32,735 nt of DNA from Alphaproteobacteria bacterium (GTDB taxonomy: Bacteria > Pseudomonadota > Alphaproteobacteria > Sphingomonadales > Kordiimonadaceae), in the NCBI GenBank assembly GCA_021774775.1, contig JAJFIT010000061.1, positions 1 through 32,735 on the forward strand, read 5' to 3'. A model generated the notes under the pieces. It made no database searches, had not been told where the DNA came from, and saw only the letters and a list, made by a program, of their open reading frames with translations. Both the position numbers and the translations under genes were made by a program. Of the stretch, positions 1 to 7,759 are shown piece after piece; within the stretch, counting starts at the first letter, position 1, and the number at the start of each line of letters is the position of its first letter.

Positions 1-207
1 GCGGCCTCGCCACAAATACTGCTTTTTCTTGCGCAGGAAATAAACGACTGTTGTGAAATAACCTGCACATAAAAAAGCTATGATGCCCAGCTGCGGGTGG
101 TGGGTCGTGACTTGCAGAATTGCGAAAGCCAGGGCGAAAACCGCACCCAAGCCATTGATATAGAACCAGAGCTTGAGTTTATAATTTTTGATTTCGGTTA
201 GGATCAC
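1..207 (-). CDS. Unidentified membrane protein, N-terminal part (runs off left edge)
   Basis: An open frame of 69 codons runs from a GTG at 207 to the window edge without a stop. It is absent from the ORF track, probably because it is cut off. An in-frame TAA lies at 220-222, and AAGGTGG, a good ribosome-binding site, sits just upstream of the GTG, which supports this start. The peptide has a short charged N-terminus followed by two hydrophobic segments (about residues 13-32 and 39-57), then a basic stretch (LRKKKQYLWRGR), as in an inner-membrane protein whose cytoplasmic domain follows. I do not recognise the family; the cytoplasmic domain that would identify it lies outside the window. Confidence 0.5.
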   Translation of the reverse strand, partial: MILTEIKNYKLKLWFYINGLGAVFALAFAILQVTTHHPQLGIIAFLCAGYFTTVVYFLRKKKQYLWRGR

Positions 208-333
208 GGCTTCGCCACCTTATTCGGCTGATTTGTTAACACAACCGTAACGAGATTTGGTTTCCAATAGATTAATGCCCACGGTGATCGAGGCTTGGTG
301 AAGTGTGATCGTGTCAGTTTGTACAAAGCGAGA

Positions 334-369
334 CTGCAGGCAACCACGTGCGGATGCCTGCAGGTTTTT
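334..369. terminator. Hairpin with T-run, possible terminator after the chemotaxis gene
   Basis: CTGCAGGCA (334-342) pairs perfectly with TGCCTGCAG (355-363) around a 12-nt loop. The T-run (365-369) follows the stem on the plus strand, whereas the transducer gene that ends at 372 is on the minus strand, where the stem is followed only by TCTCGCTTT. It may act weakly on the minus strand or mainly block plus-strand transcription; no plus-strand gene is visible upstream. Confidence 0.45.
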
Positions 370-371
370 CT

Positions 372-1505
372 TTAGCTGTTGAGGACATCTTCAAGCTTCT
401 GCGCCTGGTCTCCAAGGTTGCCAGCAACAGAAAGCAGCCCACCGGAAACGTTCTTAACCTCTTCAACGTTGCCGTTAACATCAACGATGTTGCTTGTAAC
501 ATCACTAACGCCAACTGATACTTCCTCAACATTGCGAGCTATTTCCTTGGTGGCAGCACCCTGCTCTTCGACAGCCGCTGCGATTGATGAGGAAAATTCG
601 CTCAGGGTATCAATTGTTTTGCCGATACTACCGATTGAATCAACTGCTGTAGTCGTCGCGTTTTGAATTTCGGTAACTTGCTGCTTTATATCATCTGTTG
701 CCTTGGCTGTTTGAACGGCCAGGCTTTTTACCTCTGATGCAACAACCGAAAATCCACGACCAGCATCGCCTGCCCGGGCTGCTTCAATGGTGGCATTCAA
801 TGCCAGCAAATTGGTCTGGCTTGCAATGTCGTTAATCAATCCCACGACTGTTTCGATCTGCTTTGACGCAGCCGAAAGTCCCTGAACCAGATTATTGGTT
901 TTCTGGGCCTCGTCAACTGCGGTCTGGGCCAGGTCGGTCGAGCGCGTGACCTGTTGATTAATCTCCTGAATCGACGTGTTCAATTCCTCTGCAGCGGAAG
1001 CCACGGTTTGTGCGTTGGCACCGGCCTGCTCCGCGGCAGCGGAGACCATTGTTGTCTTTTCAGTGGCTTGACCTACAGACTGATTGAGCCCTTCCGCACT
1101 GGCATTAAGGTCGTTCGATGCTTCGGCGATGGAACCGACGATGGCGTGGAATTCAGTCATTTTATTTTCAATGCCGTCGGCTGCAGCGTTTATTTCATTT
1201 GCGGCAATGCCGTATGAGCCAAGCAGGCCATGGGGCGAAATTCGGCGGAAATACTGGTTTTTGGCAATAAAACCGAGCGAGGCGGTGCTTTCCCGCACAT
1301 AGGCATCGGCCCGGTCAATCATCTCGTTTATGCGATTACACAAGTCACGCTCTATACAGTTTTCAGTTGTTATGCCGCCAATGCGTGATTCAAAATTTCC
1401 GGCGCATACATCGGTTACGACCGATAGAATGTCCTTAATTTTCTCAGAGCTAACGCTATTGTCGATTGTTGTATCAATGTTGTGAAGTCCGTCCATGTCA
1501 GTCAT
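372..1505 (-). CDS. Soluble methyl-accepting chemotaxis protein
   Basis: A chemotaxis transducer of 377 aa that should signal to CheA/CheW. The signalling hairpin tip is clear (about residues 226-262, IASQTNLLALNATIEAARAGD and on through EVKSLA), flanked by long coiled-coil helices with Glu/Gln-rich adaptation-type stretches such as AAEELN and AVEEQG. No membrane segment is visible, so it is probably cytoplasmic. Residues about 21-115 look like a HAMP-type or linker region. No C-terminal CheR/CheB-docking pentapeptide is seen. The start overlaps the upstream PAS gene by 8 bases; a second ATG at 1496 has better spacing to AAGAAGGA and may be the real start. The neighbour suggests that the PAS protein supplies the sensory input. 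Confidence 0.9.
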   Translation of the reverse strand: MTDMDGLHNIDTTIDNSVSSEKIKDILSVVTDVCAGNFESRIGGITTENCIERDLCNRINEMIDRADAYVRESTASLGFIAKNQYFRRISPHGLLGSYGIAANEINAAADGIENKMTEFHAIVGSIAEASNDLNASAEGLNQSVGQATEKTTMVSAAAEQAGANAQTVASAAEELNTSIQEINQQVTRSTDLAQTAVDEAQKTNNLVQGLSAASKQIETVVGLINDIASQTNLLALNATIEAARAGDAGRGFSVVASEVKSLAVQTAKATDDIKQQVTEIQNATTTAVDSIGSIGKTIDTLSEFSSSIAAAVEEQGAATKEIARNVEEVSVGVSDVTSNIVDVNGNVEEVKNVSGGLLSVAGNLGDQAQKLEDVLNS

Positions 1506-2019
1506 CCTTCTTCAAGTCGGCAATAAATTCATTGTAGCTGACGTTCTTTTCCTCAAGCATGGCTTTTAGAGACGCTACAGACTCTTGCAAACCGGCTTTT
1601 TTGCTTGGGTTTCTGCGTTCAATAGAGGACAGCTGTTCATACAAAGGCATGACAATATTTTTTATGGTGTTGGGATTGGGAGTTCTTCGCGTGGAGTGGT
1701 ATCCGACGATATTTCCGTCAGAGCGGCTTGGCGTTACATGTGCCATAACCCAGTAGTGGTCGCCGTGTTTGGTGGAATTCACCACATAGGCGAAAATTTC
1801 CTGGCCAGATTTAATGGCATCCCACAGCATATCGAATACTGCCCGCGGCATATTTTTATGGCGTATAACATTGTGCTGTTTTCCAACCACATCTTCTTCC
1901 AGATAGTCGGAGACCTCCAGAAAAGTGTGATTGGCATAGGTGATGCGACCGTCGAGGTCCGTTTTGCTAACGATTAGATCATTTCGATCAAAGAAGACTT
2001 CTTGTCCGTCGAAGTTCAT
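1498..2019 (-). CDS. PAS-domain protein resembling the sensor domain of Aer
   Basis: 173 aa with one PAS domain at about residues 10-120, closely following the Aer pattern: TDLDGRITYANHTFLEVS, then HNVIRHKNMP, then a WVMAHVTP strand. In Aer this domain binds FAD and reports redox or energy state. The Arg-His pair of the FAD region is present, but the following Asp is Asn (RHKN instead of RHPD) and the Trp of the GEPW motif is Phe, so flavin binding is uncertain. There is no membrane anchor; the C-terminal 50 residues are helical and charged. The start is supported by GAGGAAA upstream of the ATG. The gene is translationally coupled to the transducer gene downstream, so the two probably form one split receptor. 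Confidence 0.85.
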   Translation of the reverse strand: MNFDGQEVFFDRNDLIVSKTDLDGRITYANHTFLEVSDYLEEDVVGKQHNVIRHKNMPRAVFDMLWDAIKSGQEIFAYVVNSTKHGDHYWVMAHVTPSRSDGNIVGYHSTRRTPNPNTIKNIVMPLYEQLSSIERRNPSKKAGLQESVASLKAMLEEKNVSYNEFIADLKKDD

Positions 2020-2433
2020 TGTATTTCCTCAATTCATTTGGCGACGCATGCCCTAAAATGCGCCCCTCACCACTGGCTCCGCACGAAGGCGCTGCCGTGG
2101 AATGGAAATACTCGACCCAACTGACAATATAACTGTCTATTATTTAAAATTTTATTAAGTGGCAGACTTCGAAGGCGGTGGAAATATGCTCTGGTTTTCA
2201 GTCTCGATAGAGTCCGCTGAATGGATGCTCACTAAACGATTGTAAATGCACAACTCTTCCTGTTTAGATGCAAGTATCATGCTCTATCGCTCGCAACAAG
2301 GAGCCCCAAGAATCGCCGCACTACTCCGCTCAATTTTCAGAAAGAGCTGACTGTGGACCAGTGAATGAATGCGGCTGATGTGCTGGATTTGCCTGTTGTT
2401 GGATTTGCCTGTTGTTGGATTTGTCCGGCGTCG
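2020..2433. other. Gene-free stretch between the PAS gene and the SAHH-like gene
   Basis: About 410 bases without a convincing gene; the small ORFs here overlap the neighbouring coding strand or lack ribosome-binding sites. It should hold the promoter of the PAS/transducer pair: an A+T-rich patch around 2128-2160 is the likeliest place, but I could not fix -35/-10 boxes. No good terminator for the minus-strand gene ending at 2434 is visible. A 16-nt tandem repeat occupies the right end (listed separately). Confidence 0.6.
2385..2426. repeat. 16-nt tandem repeat, about 2.6 copies
   Basis: GGATTTGCCTGTTGTT occurs at 2385-2400 and identically at 2401-2416, followed by a third partial copy (GGATTTGTCC) to 2426. 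The array ends 7 bases before the stop codon of the minus-strand SAHH-like gene. Replication slippage is the simplest origin. Confidence 0.9.
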
Positions 2434-3615
2434 TTAGCGGTTCAATGCCAGATAGTCTTCAGCCACGCGGGCATCAATGTCTATTGGTACAGGCACCACA
2501 CAATCCCCAGTGCCGCCCCCTGCTCCCTGGCCCTTACGTTGGGCAACGCGCTCCAAACATCTGGCCTGAAGGGCAAAACCTATGTCCATCGATTCGATTG
2601 AATTGCCAAGCGGTCGTGGACCGGACAAGTTGACCATATGACCGCCACCGAGGATGTGTAGCACTCGTTCGTCAATTAATGTCAGGCTTTCAATGCCCTC
2701 TTCCGGGTAGGCCGTACAGCGAACGACCAAGGGGCTCGCTTTGATCTCGGCCACATCAATTTCAGTTGGAAAATGACCACCATTCATCAAAATTACGCCG
2801 TCTTTCAGGTTGGGAATATCATCTGCAGTGATGATATTTTCTGCGCCGGTTTCGGTGACGATTATGTCCGCGCTTTTAATCGCATCACGGCGTAGCGGCG
2901 TGGCAAAGCCGTCAAAATGGGCAGAGAGTGTCGTGACGGGGTTGGTGTCGACAACACTGACAGTGCTGAAAGCGGCACGGAAACAGCCGGCAACTCCCTG
3001 CCCGCAGGCCCCGTAACCAAACACAGTCACCCGTTTGCCGTTGGTAGCCCGATTGGTCAGCCGCATGTAGCTTTCAAAAATACTTTGGCCCACTGCATGT
3101 TTGTTTTCGGCAAACTGCTTAATCGGGCTGTCGTTGATCACAAGAATTGGCACGCCAAGCTGGTCGCGCAGCGGTTTCAGCCGCGCTCGGCCAGAGGTGG
3201 TTTCTTCGGTACCGCCCAAAAGCCCCTCGTAAGGACTATCCAGATAGCGGACGAAAAGATCCCCGCCGTTATCCAGCAACAGGTCTGGTTTTTCCGCCAG
3301 AATTCGGGCCAGTGATTGGCCGTGAACATCGCTGTCCATGGTGGCTTCGGCGAATACATTGATGTCATTGGCCTGAAGAAAATTAACCGTCGTCGCCTGG
3401 GTGCTGTTCAGGTTGCCGGTTGCAACGATGCGGGCACCGCCAACGCGCAGCGTCAGTAGAAGCGCGACTGTTTTGGGCTCCAGATGAATACCGGTGCCAA
3501 TGGTCAGTCCTGCAAAGGGTTGGGTCACCTCAAATTCGTCTCTGATTGCAGCCAAAAGCCTGCAACTGCGGTGAACCCAATCGATGCGGGAGTTACGGTT
3601 CGGATCGATGGCCAT
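2434..3615 (-). CDS. Divergent S-adenosylhomocysteine hydrolase-like protein
   Basis: 393 aa, shorter than typical AdoHcy hydrolase (about 430-470). That enzyme splits S-adenosylhomocysteine into adenosine and homocysteine using tightly bound NAD. Family landmarks are in order: TGIHLEP (His44, for CLHMT), LDNGGDL (115-119, for DDGGD), EETTSG (137-142), NDSPIKQFAENK (161-172, for NDSVTKSKFDN), the NAD loop FGYGACGQG (199-207), NGGHF (278-282) and GGGHMVNLSGPRPLGNSIESM. Catalytic His, Asp, Glu, Lys and Asn equivalents are retained, but Asp190 is Glu, the conserved Cys after the Lys-Asn motif is Gly, and the C-terminal Lys/Tyr (KPDHYRY) that completes the neighbouring subunit's cofactor site is absent. 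It may act on a modified substrate. It is divergent from a nucleoside transporter gene, consistent with nucleoside metabolism. Confidence 0.75.
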   Translation of the reverse strand: MAIDPNRNSRIDWVHRSCRLLAAIRDEFEVTQPFAGLTIGTGIHLEPKTVALLLTLRVGGARIVATGNLNSTQATTVNFLQANDINVFAEATMDSDVHGQSLARILAEKPDLLLDNGGDLFVRYLDSPYEGLLGGTEETTSGRARLKPLRDQLGVPILVINDSPIKQFAENKHAVGQSIFESYMRLTNRATNGKRVTVFGYGACGQGVAGCFRAAFSTVSVVDTNPVTTLSAHFDGFATPLRRDAIKSADIIVTETGAENIITADDIPNLKDGVILMNGGHFPTEIDVAEIKASPLVVRCTAYPEEGIESLTLIDERVLHILGGGHMVNLSGPRPLGNSIESMDIGFALQARCLERVAQRKGQGAGGGTGDCVVPVPIDIDARVAEDYLALNR

Positions 3616-3782
3616 TGGTTTGTCTCAGTGTGATGTTTTTGTTATCAGGCTACACTAGATGACGACCCCTGTTATGGCAACAGCATCAGGCTATTGGCAT
3701 GTTCCTACTTGTACTTGGCCAATGACAGACCGTTGATTGAATGATACTGGGTGATGGGATGTAGGGATTAGGGAGCTAAACC

Positions 3783-5006
3783 ATGTTGAGACCACTGCTG
3801 GGTGTTGCGGTTATCTTGTTGATTGCTTTTTTGCTGTCGAACCGGAAAAAGGCAATCAATTTGCGGGTGGTTGGCGCCGCATTCGGGCTGCAGCTATTTT
3901 TTGCAGTGTTCGTGCTTTATGTCCCGTTTGGAAAAGCTGTGTTGGGCGGCATGGCCAACGGCGTGACAGCGTTGCTTGAGTTTTCCAAGGCTGGAACCAA
4001 TTTTATTTTTGGCGGCTTCGCATCCGATAGTTTTGGTTTCGTGTTTCTAATTCAAGTGCTGCCGGTAATCATCTTTGTTTCTGCACTGATGTCAGTTCTG
4101 TATCACCTGCGTATTATGCCGGTGTTGGTGAAACTGTTTGGCGGCGCAATGAGCAAGCTGGTGGGTACAACGCCGGTGGAAAGCCTGTGCGCCGCGGCGA
4201 ATATCTTTTTCGACCAGTCCCAGTCACCTCTGGTGGTGCGCCCGTACATTGACCGCATGAGCGACACGCAGTTTTTCACCGTGATGGTATGCGGGCTGGC
4301 GTCTATTTCCGGCGCAATATTGGGCGGCTATGCCAGCATGGGCATCAGCCTGGACTTCCTGATTGCGGCAGCATTTATGGCGGCACCGGGCGGCCTGTTG
4401 ATGGCCAAGATAATGATGCCGGACGACCCCGAAGCAGAGCAAAGTGAAGATATTGACCTGTCATCGGTGGACAATGTGGGCGAGCCTGCGATCAATGTGG
4501 TTGAAGCCGCTGCCAACGGGGCGCTTGACGGTGTGAAGCTGGCGGCTGCAATTGGCGGCATGTTATTGGCCTTCGTTGCCTTGATCGCGTTGATGAACGG
4601 CATTATTGGCGGTGCCGGCGATATGGTTGGCATCGCGGGGCTTAGTCTTGATTCCATTCTGGGCGCGGTATTTGCGCCCTTCATGTATTTGTTGGGTGTT
4701 CCGTGGGAAGAAGCTGCAATTGCTGGTAATATGGTCGGGCAAAAACTGATCTTGAACGAGTTCGTTGCCTTTGCGAATTTGGCACAGATCCAGTCAACAC
4801 TTAGCGACCATACGGTTTCTGTGGTTACATTTGCGCTGTGTGGTTTTGCAAACTTCTCTGCCTTGGCGATTTTGCTGGGCGGGCTTGGCAGCATCGCACC
4901 CAGCAAAAAACACCTGATCGCCAGTTTTGGTCTGCGCGCAGTTGCTGCTGGTACCTTGTCGAACCTGATGAGTGCCGCTTTGGCCAGTATTTTGATTGGG
5001 CTATAG
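3783..5006 (+). CDS. NupC-family concentrative nucleoside transporter
   Basis: 407 aa, about the normal length for bacterial CNT proteins, which couple nucleoside uptake to a Na+ or H+ gradient at the inner membrane. Many hydrophobic segments are visible. Signature blocks: TTPVESLCAAANIFFDQSQSPLVVRPY (129-155), ILGGYASMG (179-187), LILNEFVAF (322-330) and LCGFANFSALAILLGG (352-367). The ligand motif normally reads GQTE but here is DQSQ (144-147), replacing the ribose-contacting Glu with Gln; a second serine in NFSS is Ala. The other ligand-site Glu (326) and Asn (357) are kept, so specificity may differ. GGGAG 7 bases before the ATG supports the start. The divergent neighbour is an SAHH-like enzyme whose usual product is adenosine. 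Confidence 0.9.
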   Translation: MLRPLLGVAVILLIAFLLSNRKKAINLRVVGAAFGLQLFFAVFVLYVPFGKAVLGGMANGVTALLEFSKAGTNFIFGGFASDSFGFVFLIQVLPVIIFVSALMSVLYHLRIMPVLVKLFGGAMSKLVGTTPVESLCAAANIFFDQSQSPLVVRPYIDRMSDTQFFTVMVCGLASISGAILGGYASMGISLDFLIAAAFMAAPGGLLMAKIMMPDDPEAEQSEDIDLSSVDNVGEPAINVVEAAANGALDGVKLAAAIGGMLLAFVALIALMNGIIGGAGDMVGIAGLSLDSILGAVFAPFMYLLGVPWEEAAIAGNMVGQKLILNEFVAFANLAQIQSTLSDHTVSVVTFALCGFANFSALAILLGGLGSIAPSKKHLIASFGLRAVAAGTLSNLMSAALASILIGL

Positions 5007-5151
5007 ATTTGTTTTCCCGATGAAGTGCTTAAATGGTTGATTGATGAGGTCCAATTGCCGGTTCATGCGGGCATTTGGGCCAATGGTCCTCTTTTCTGAC
5101 CGACCCATGGTTCGGGACCTTATAATTGCGTCTGAATTTTAATAGGAAATT

Positions 5152-5829
5152 ATGATGCAAAAAAGCCGGTTAAGTCTAACAACATTGGCATTTACGGTCC
5201 TGATCGCCCCGTTTTTGGCGGCGCAGGATACACAGTATACACCAGCCGCGACACCGGACCAGACTGAAGTATTTGAGATATCAACCAACAAGAGCATTGA
5301 ACTGGATTACTACCTGCCGGACGGTTTTGACACCCAAAAACCCTATCCAGTCATGTTGACACCCGGGTCATTCTTTTTGCAAGACGATCCTGCAGCGTTT
5401 GGCTGGGTGGTTGTTCGGGCCTACATCGGTGATCGTCGCTTCACGACCAAAGACGCCAATATAGTGCTGGACCACCTTTCGAAAGTCATCAAGCCGCGCG
5501 GCAATAGGTTTCACATTATGGGTTATAGTGCCAACAGTGGTGGAACATTTCGTATCGCGGCGGCCTTGCCGGGTCGGTTTGCTGGTGTATTAACGATCCC
5601 GGGGTACCCGAGGCAACGGCTGGAATATGAAGCATTAACGCGGATGAAAATTCGGTTTATTGTTGGCGAGCGGGATGGTTATTGGTTACGGGAAGCCAAA
5701 AAAGCACATGCACAATTCACGGATCTCGGCACTGACACCGATATCGAGATTGTTAAAAATGGAGGTCATGTATTGAAGGAATTGGCTGGCGAACCGCTAT
5801 TTAAACGGATCGACGACTGGTTTCGCTAG
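5152..5829 (+). CDS. Exported alpha/beta-hydrolase (serine esterase type)
   Basis: 225 aa. Residues 1-24 look like a signal peptide (basic start, hydrophobic core, cleavage near FLAAQD). The mature part has the order of an alpha/beta hydrolase: a strand YPVMLTPGS, nucleophile elbow MGYSANSGG with Ser126, Asp175 in VGERDGYW and His206 in NGGHVL, giving a plausible Ser-Asp-His triad. The small size and absence of a lid resemble phospholipase/carboxylesterase or polyhydroxybutyrate-depolymerase-like esterases; the substrate cannot be read from sequence. AGGAAAT lies directly before the two adjacent ATGs, so either methionine could start. It is likely periplasmic or secreted and monocistronic, with about 100 bases before the next gene. 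Confidence 0.8.
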   Translation: MMQKSRLSLTTLAFTVLIAPFLAAQDTQYTPAATPDQTEVFEISTNKSIELDYYLPDGFDTQKPYPVMLTPGSFFLQDDPAAFGWVVVRAYIGDRRFTTKDANIVLDHLSKVIKPRGNRFHIMGYSANSGGTFRIAAALPGRFAGVLTIPGYPRQRLEYEALTRMKIRFIVGERDGYWLREAKKAHAQFTDLGTDTDIEIVKNGGHVLKELAGEPLFKRIDDWFR

Positions 5830-5830
5830 A

Positions 5831-5842
5831 TCATGATCATGA
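5831..5842. promoter_or_regulatory. Perfect 12-bp palindrome upstream of the LytS-type kinase gene
   Basis: TCATGATCATGA is its own reverse complement. It begins two bases after the stop codon of the hydrolase gene and lies 85 bases before the kinase ATG. It is too short and lacks a T-run, so it is not a terminator; an operator is possible but unproven. Confidence 0.25.
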
Positions 5843-5926
5843 CTATAGTTGCCCCATAGCTGGACAAGGCGGTATTGGGCCCATATTGCTGGCCGACAAT
5901 AAATCTTCTGCCCCGAAAGACTAACC

Positions 5927-6994
5927 ATGCAATTATCAAATGTCCTAAAGCAGTTTATGTCACCCCGCGGCATCGCCCTGATCGCAGTGTGGCTTTTCGT
6001 GTCTCTCGGCATGATGGCTTATTATAAGGCGAAATTCGTTTTGTCTGGCGACATTGCCTGGACAAATGTTTTTGCTCTGTTTTCGTTGGATGCTGTATTT
6101 GGCTATATTGTTGCCACCATTCTGGTTTTCGGATGCGAGCTGGTAGGCCGCGCCACTGAAAATGTATTAGTTGACCGGGTTACAACATCGCAATTGGCGG
6201 CGCTTCGTTATGTAGCCTGCGCTGTTTTTGGCGTCGCTAGCGTTTTCGCTGCCAGTTATGGCTGGTTTACCCTGCTTTTCGGCTACCCGACGTCAACGGA
6301 TTTTCTGATCGATCTAATAGTGTTATCCCTCACCTTGCCGTTGTTTGTTAACGGGTTGCTGGAAACTTTTCATTATCACGGTGCCTGGCAGGCAGAGCGC
6401 TTCGAGAAAGAAGCTGCATCGAGGGAGGCGTTGCTTGCAGAGTTTGAAGCGCTTAAAAATCAGGTTAGCCCGCATTTTTTGTTCAACAGTTTTGCAACCC
6501 TGTCACAAATTATTCAGGACGATCCTGTTCGTGCATCCGCCTTTGTCGATGATTTATCTGACGTGTTTCGCTATGTACTTCAGAACCGTGACAGCGAAAC
6601 GGTGGCATTGTCGGACGAACTGAAGGCAGTACAGGCACTGCTGCAGGTTCACCAGGCACGGGTACCCGGGGGGTTGGTTGTCAATATTGACATCGTGGAC
6701 AAAGCGAAAGGTGAACAGATTTTGCCAATGGCGCTTTATACGTTGGTGGAAAATGCCCTCAAGCATAATATTGTCAGCGCGGAACAGCCGCTTTCCATAA
6801 AAATTCATGTGGATCGGGACGATACCTTGGTGGTGGAAAACACGTTACAACCACGCAGAACAAGGCATTCGCTTGGTACGGGACTTAAAAATCTCGACCG
6901 ACGATTCCAATTGATGCTGCGGCGCGGCCTGGATGTGCAAAAGGCCGACGGTAAATTCATCGTGCGGGCCCCACTGGTTGGAGTTTTATCGTGA
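5927..6994 (+). CDS. LytS/YehU-type sensor histidine kinase
   Basis: 355 aa. Four membrane segments are visible at about residues 14-34, 45-70, 96-118 and 125-145, with almost no periplasmic domain, so the signal may be sensed in or at the membrane. A short coiled coil leads to the His_kinase domain (PF06580 type): QVSPHFLFNSFATL with phospho-accepting His183, then the ATP-binding part with LYTLVENALKHN (271-281) and LGTGLKNLDRRF. It should phosphorylate the LytTR regulator encoded next, whose GTG start overlaps its stop codon by 4 bases (GTGA), indicating translational coupling. Length and layout are normal for the family. The signal is unknown. Confidence 0.92.
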   Translation: MQLSNVLKQFMSPRGIALIAVWLFVSLGMMAYYKAKFVLSGDIAWTNVFALFSLDAVFGYIVATILVFGCELVGRATENVLVDRVTTSQLAALRYVACAVFGVASVFAASYGWFTLLFGYPTSTDFLIDLIVLSLTLPLFVNGLLETFHYHGAWQAERFEKEAASREALLAEFEALKNQVSPHFLFNSFATLSQIIQDDPVRASAFVDDLSDVFRYVLQNRDSETVALSDELKAVQALLQVHQARVPGGLVVNIDIVDKAKGEQILPMALYTLVENALKHNIVSAEQPLSIKIHVDRDDTLVVENTLQPRRTRHSLGTGLKNLDRRFQLMLRRGLDVQKADGKFIVRAPLVGVLS

Positions 6995-7734
6995 ATATTC
7001 TTGTGGTGGAAGACGAGCCTGTTGCGGCGGAACGCCTAAAATCATTAATCGAGGAGCGAAAGAGTGGCGCGACAGTCAGCGCGATTGAAGCCACCGCCGA
7101 AAAGGCAGCAAACCGAATAACAACAGAGGCTTATGATCTTATCTTCATGGATATCCAGTTGGCCGACGGCTTGTGTTTCGATATTTTTGAAGCTGTTGAT
7201 CCGCCCTGTCCGGTTATATTTTGCACGGCATTTGATGACTATGCTATTCAGGCCTTTAAAGCCAATGGAATCGAATATCTTTTGAAACCCGTGCGCGGCG
7301 ACGACATCGACCGTGCATTTGACAGATATGATGCCCTTAAAAGCCAGTTTAAAAATGCAGACATCATCTCAAAGACTAAAAAAATTAATTACGAATCTGG
7401 ACCCAAACAACGATTTTTGATCAGGGCTGGAAACCGCCTGTTTAGTATTCAGGTTGATGAGGTGGCATGGTTTGAAACCCGCGGCAGAGATATCGCGCTG
7501 CGTTCTTTTGATGGGCGCGACTTCTATATTGATGACACGCTAAACGAACTGGAACGCAAGCTCGAACCGGGTAGGTTTTTTCGGATAAACCGACAGCGTC
7601 TCATGGCTTTCGACGCCATTGAGGACATTCATATTGATGAGGGCCGCTATTATGTAAAGATGGCTGCTGATCCATCACCTGTCCTGGTTAGCCGAGACCG
7701 GGTTCCTGATTTTCGTCAGTGGCTGGACCGCTAG
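6991..7734 (+). CDS. LytTR-family response regulator
   Basis: 247 aa. The receiver domain (1-115) has acidic residues EDE at 7-9, phospho-acceptor Asp54 (FMDIQL), Thr79 in FCTAFDD and Lys in LLKPV. The LytTR DNA-binding domain (about 142-245) is recognisable by FLIRAGNRLFSIQVDEVAWFE, YIDDTLNELERKL, FFRINRQRLM and the final YYVKM block. LytTR proteins bind short direct repeats upstream of a few, often neighbouring, genes. It starts with GTG within the stop codon of the kinase gene. The TIR-TPR gene 3' to it is the obvious candidate target or co-transcribed partner. Confidence 0.93.
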   Translation: MNILVVEDEPVAAERLKSLIEERKSGATVSAIEATAEKAANRITTEAYDLIFMDIQLADGLCFDIFEAVDPPCPVIFCTAFDDYAIQAFKANGIEYLLKPVRGDDIDRAFDRYDALKSQFKNADIISKTKKINYESGPKQRFLIRAGNRLFSIQVDEVAWFETRGRDIALRSFDGRDFYIDDTLNELERKLEPGRFFRINRQRLMAFDAIEDIHIDEGRYYVKMAADPSPVLVSRDRVPDFRQWLDR

Positions 7735-7759
7735 CCGCCCCGCCAAGCTTTCTATGTTA

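Noticed and set aside
2365-2601. Plus-strand ORFs of 73-78 aa spanning the 16-nt repeat
   Set aside because: Most of their length is antisense to the SAHH-like gene, and there is no ribosome-binding site.
4328-4906. 192-aa minus-strand ORF inside the nucleoside transporter gene
   Set aside because: It is a shadow of a strongly conserved membrane protein; its Ser/Ala/Pro-rich composition is that of antisense translation.
5060-5115. Possible terminator between the transporter and hydrolase genes
   Set aside because: The pairing arms contain several mismatches and no stable stem with a T-run could be drawn.
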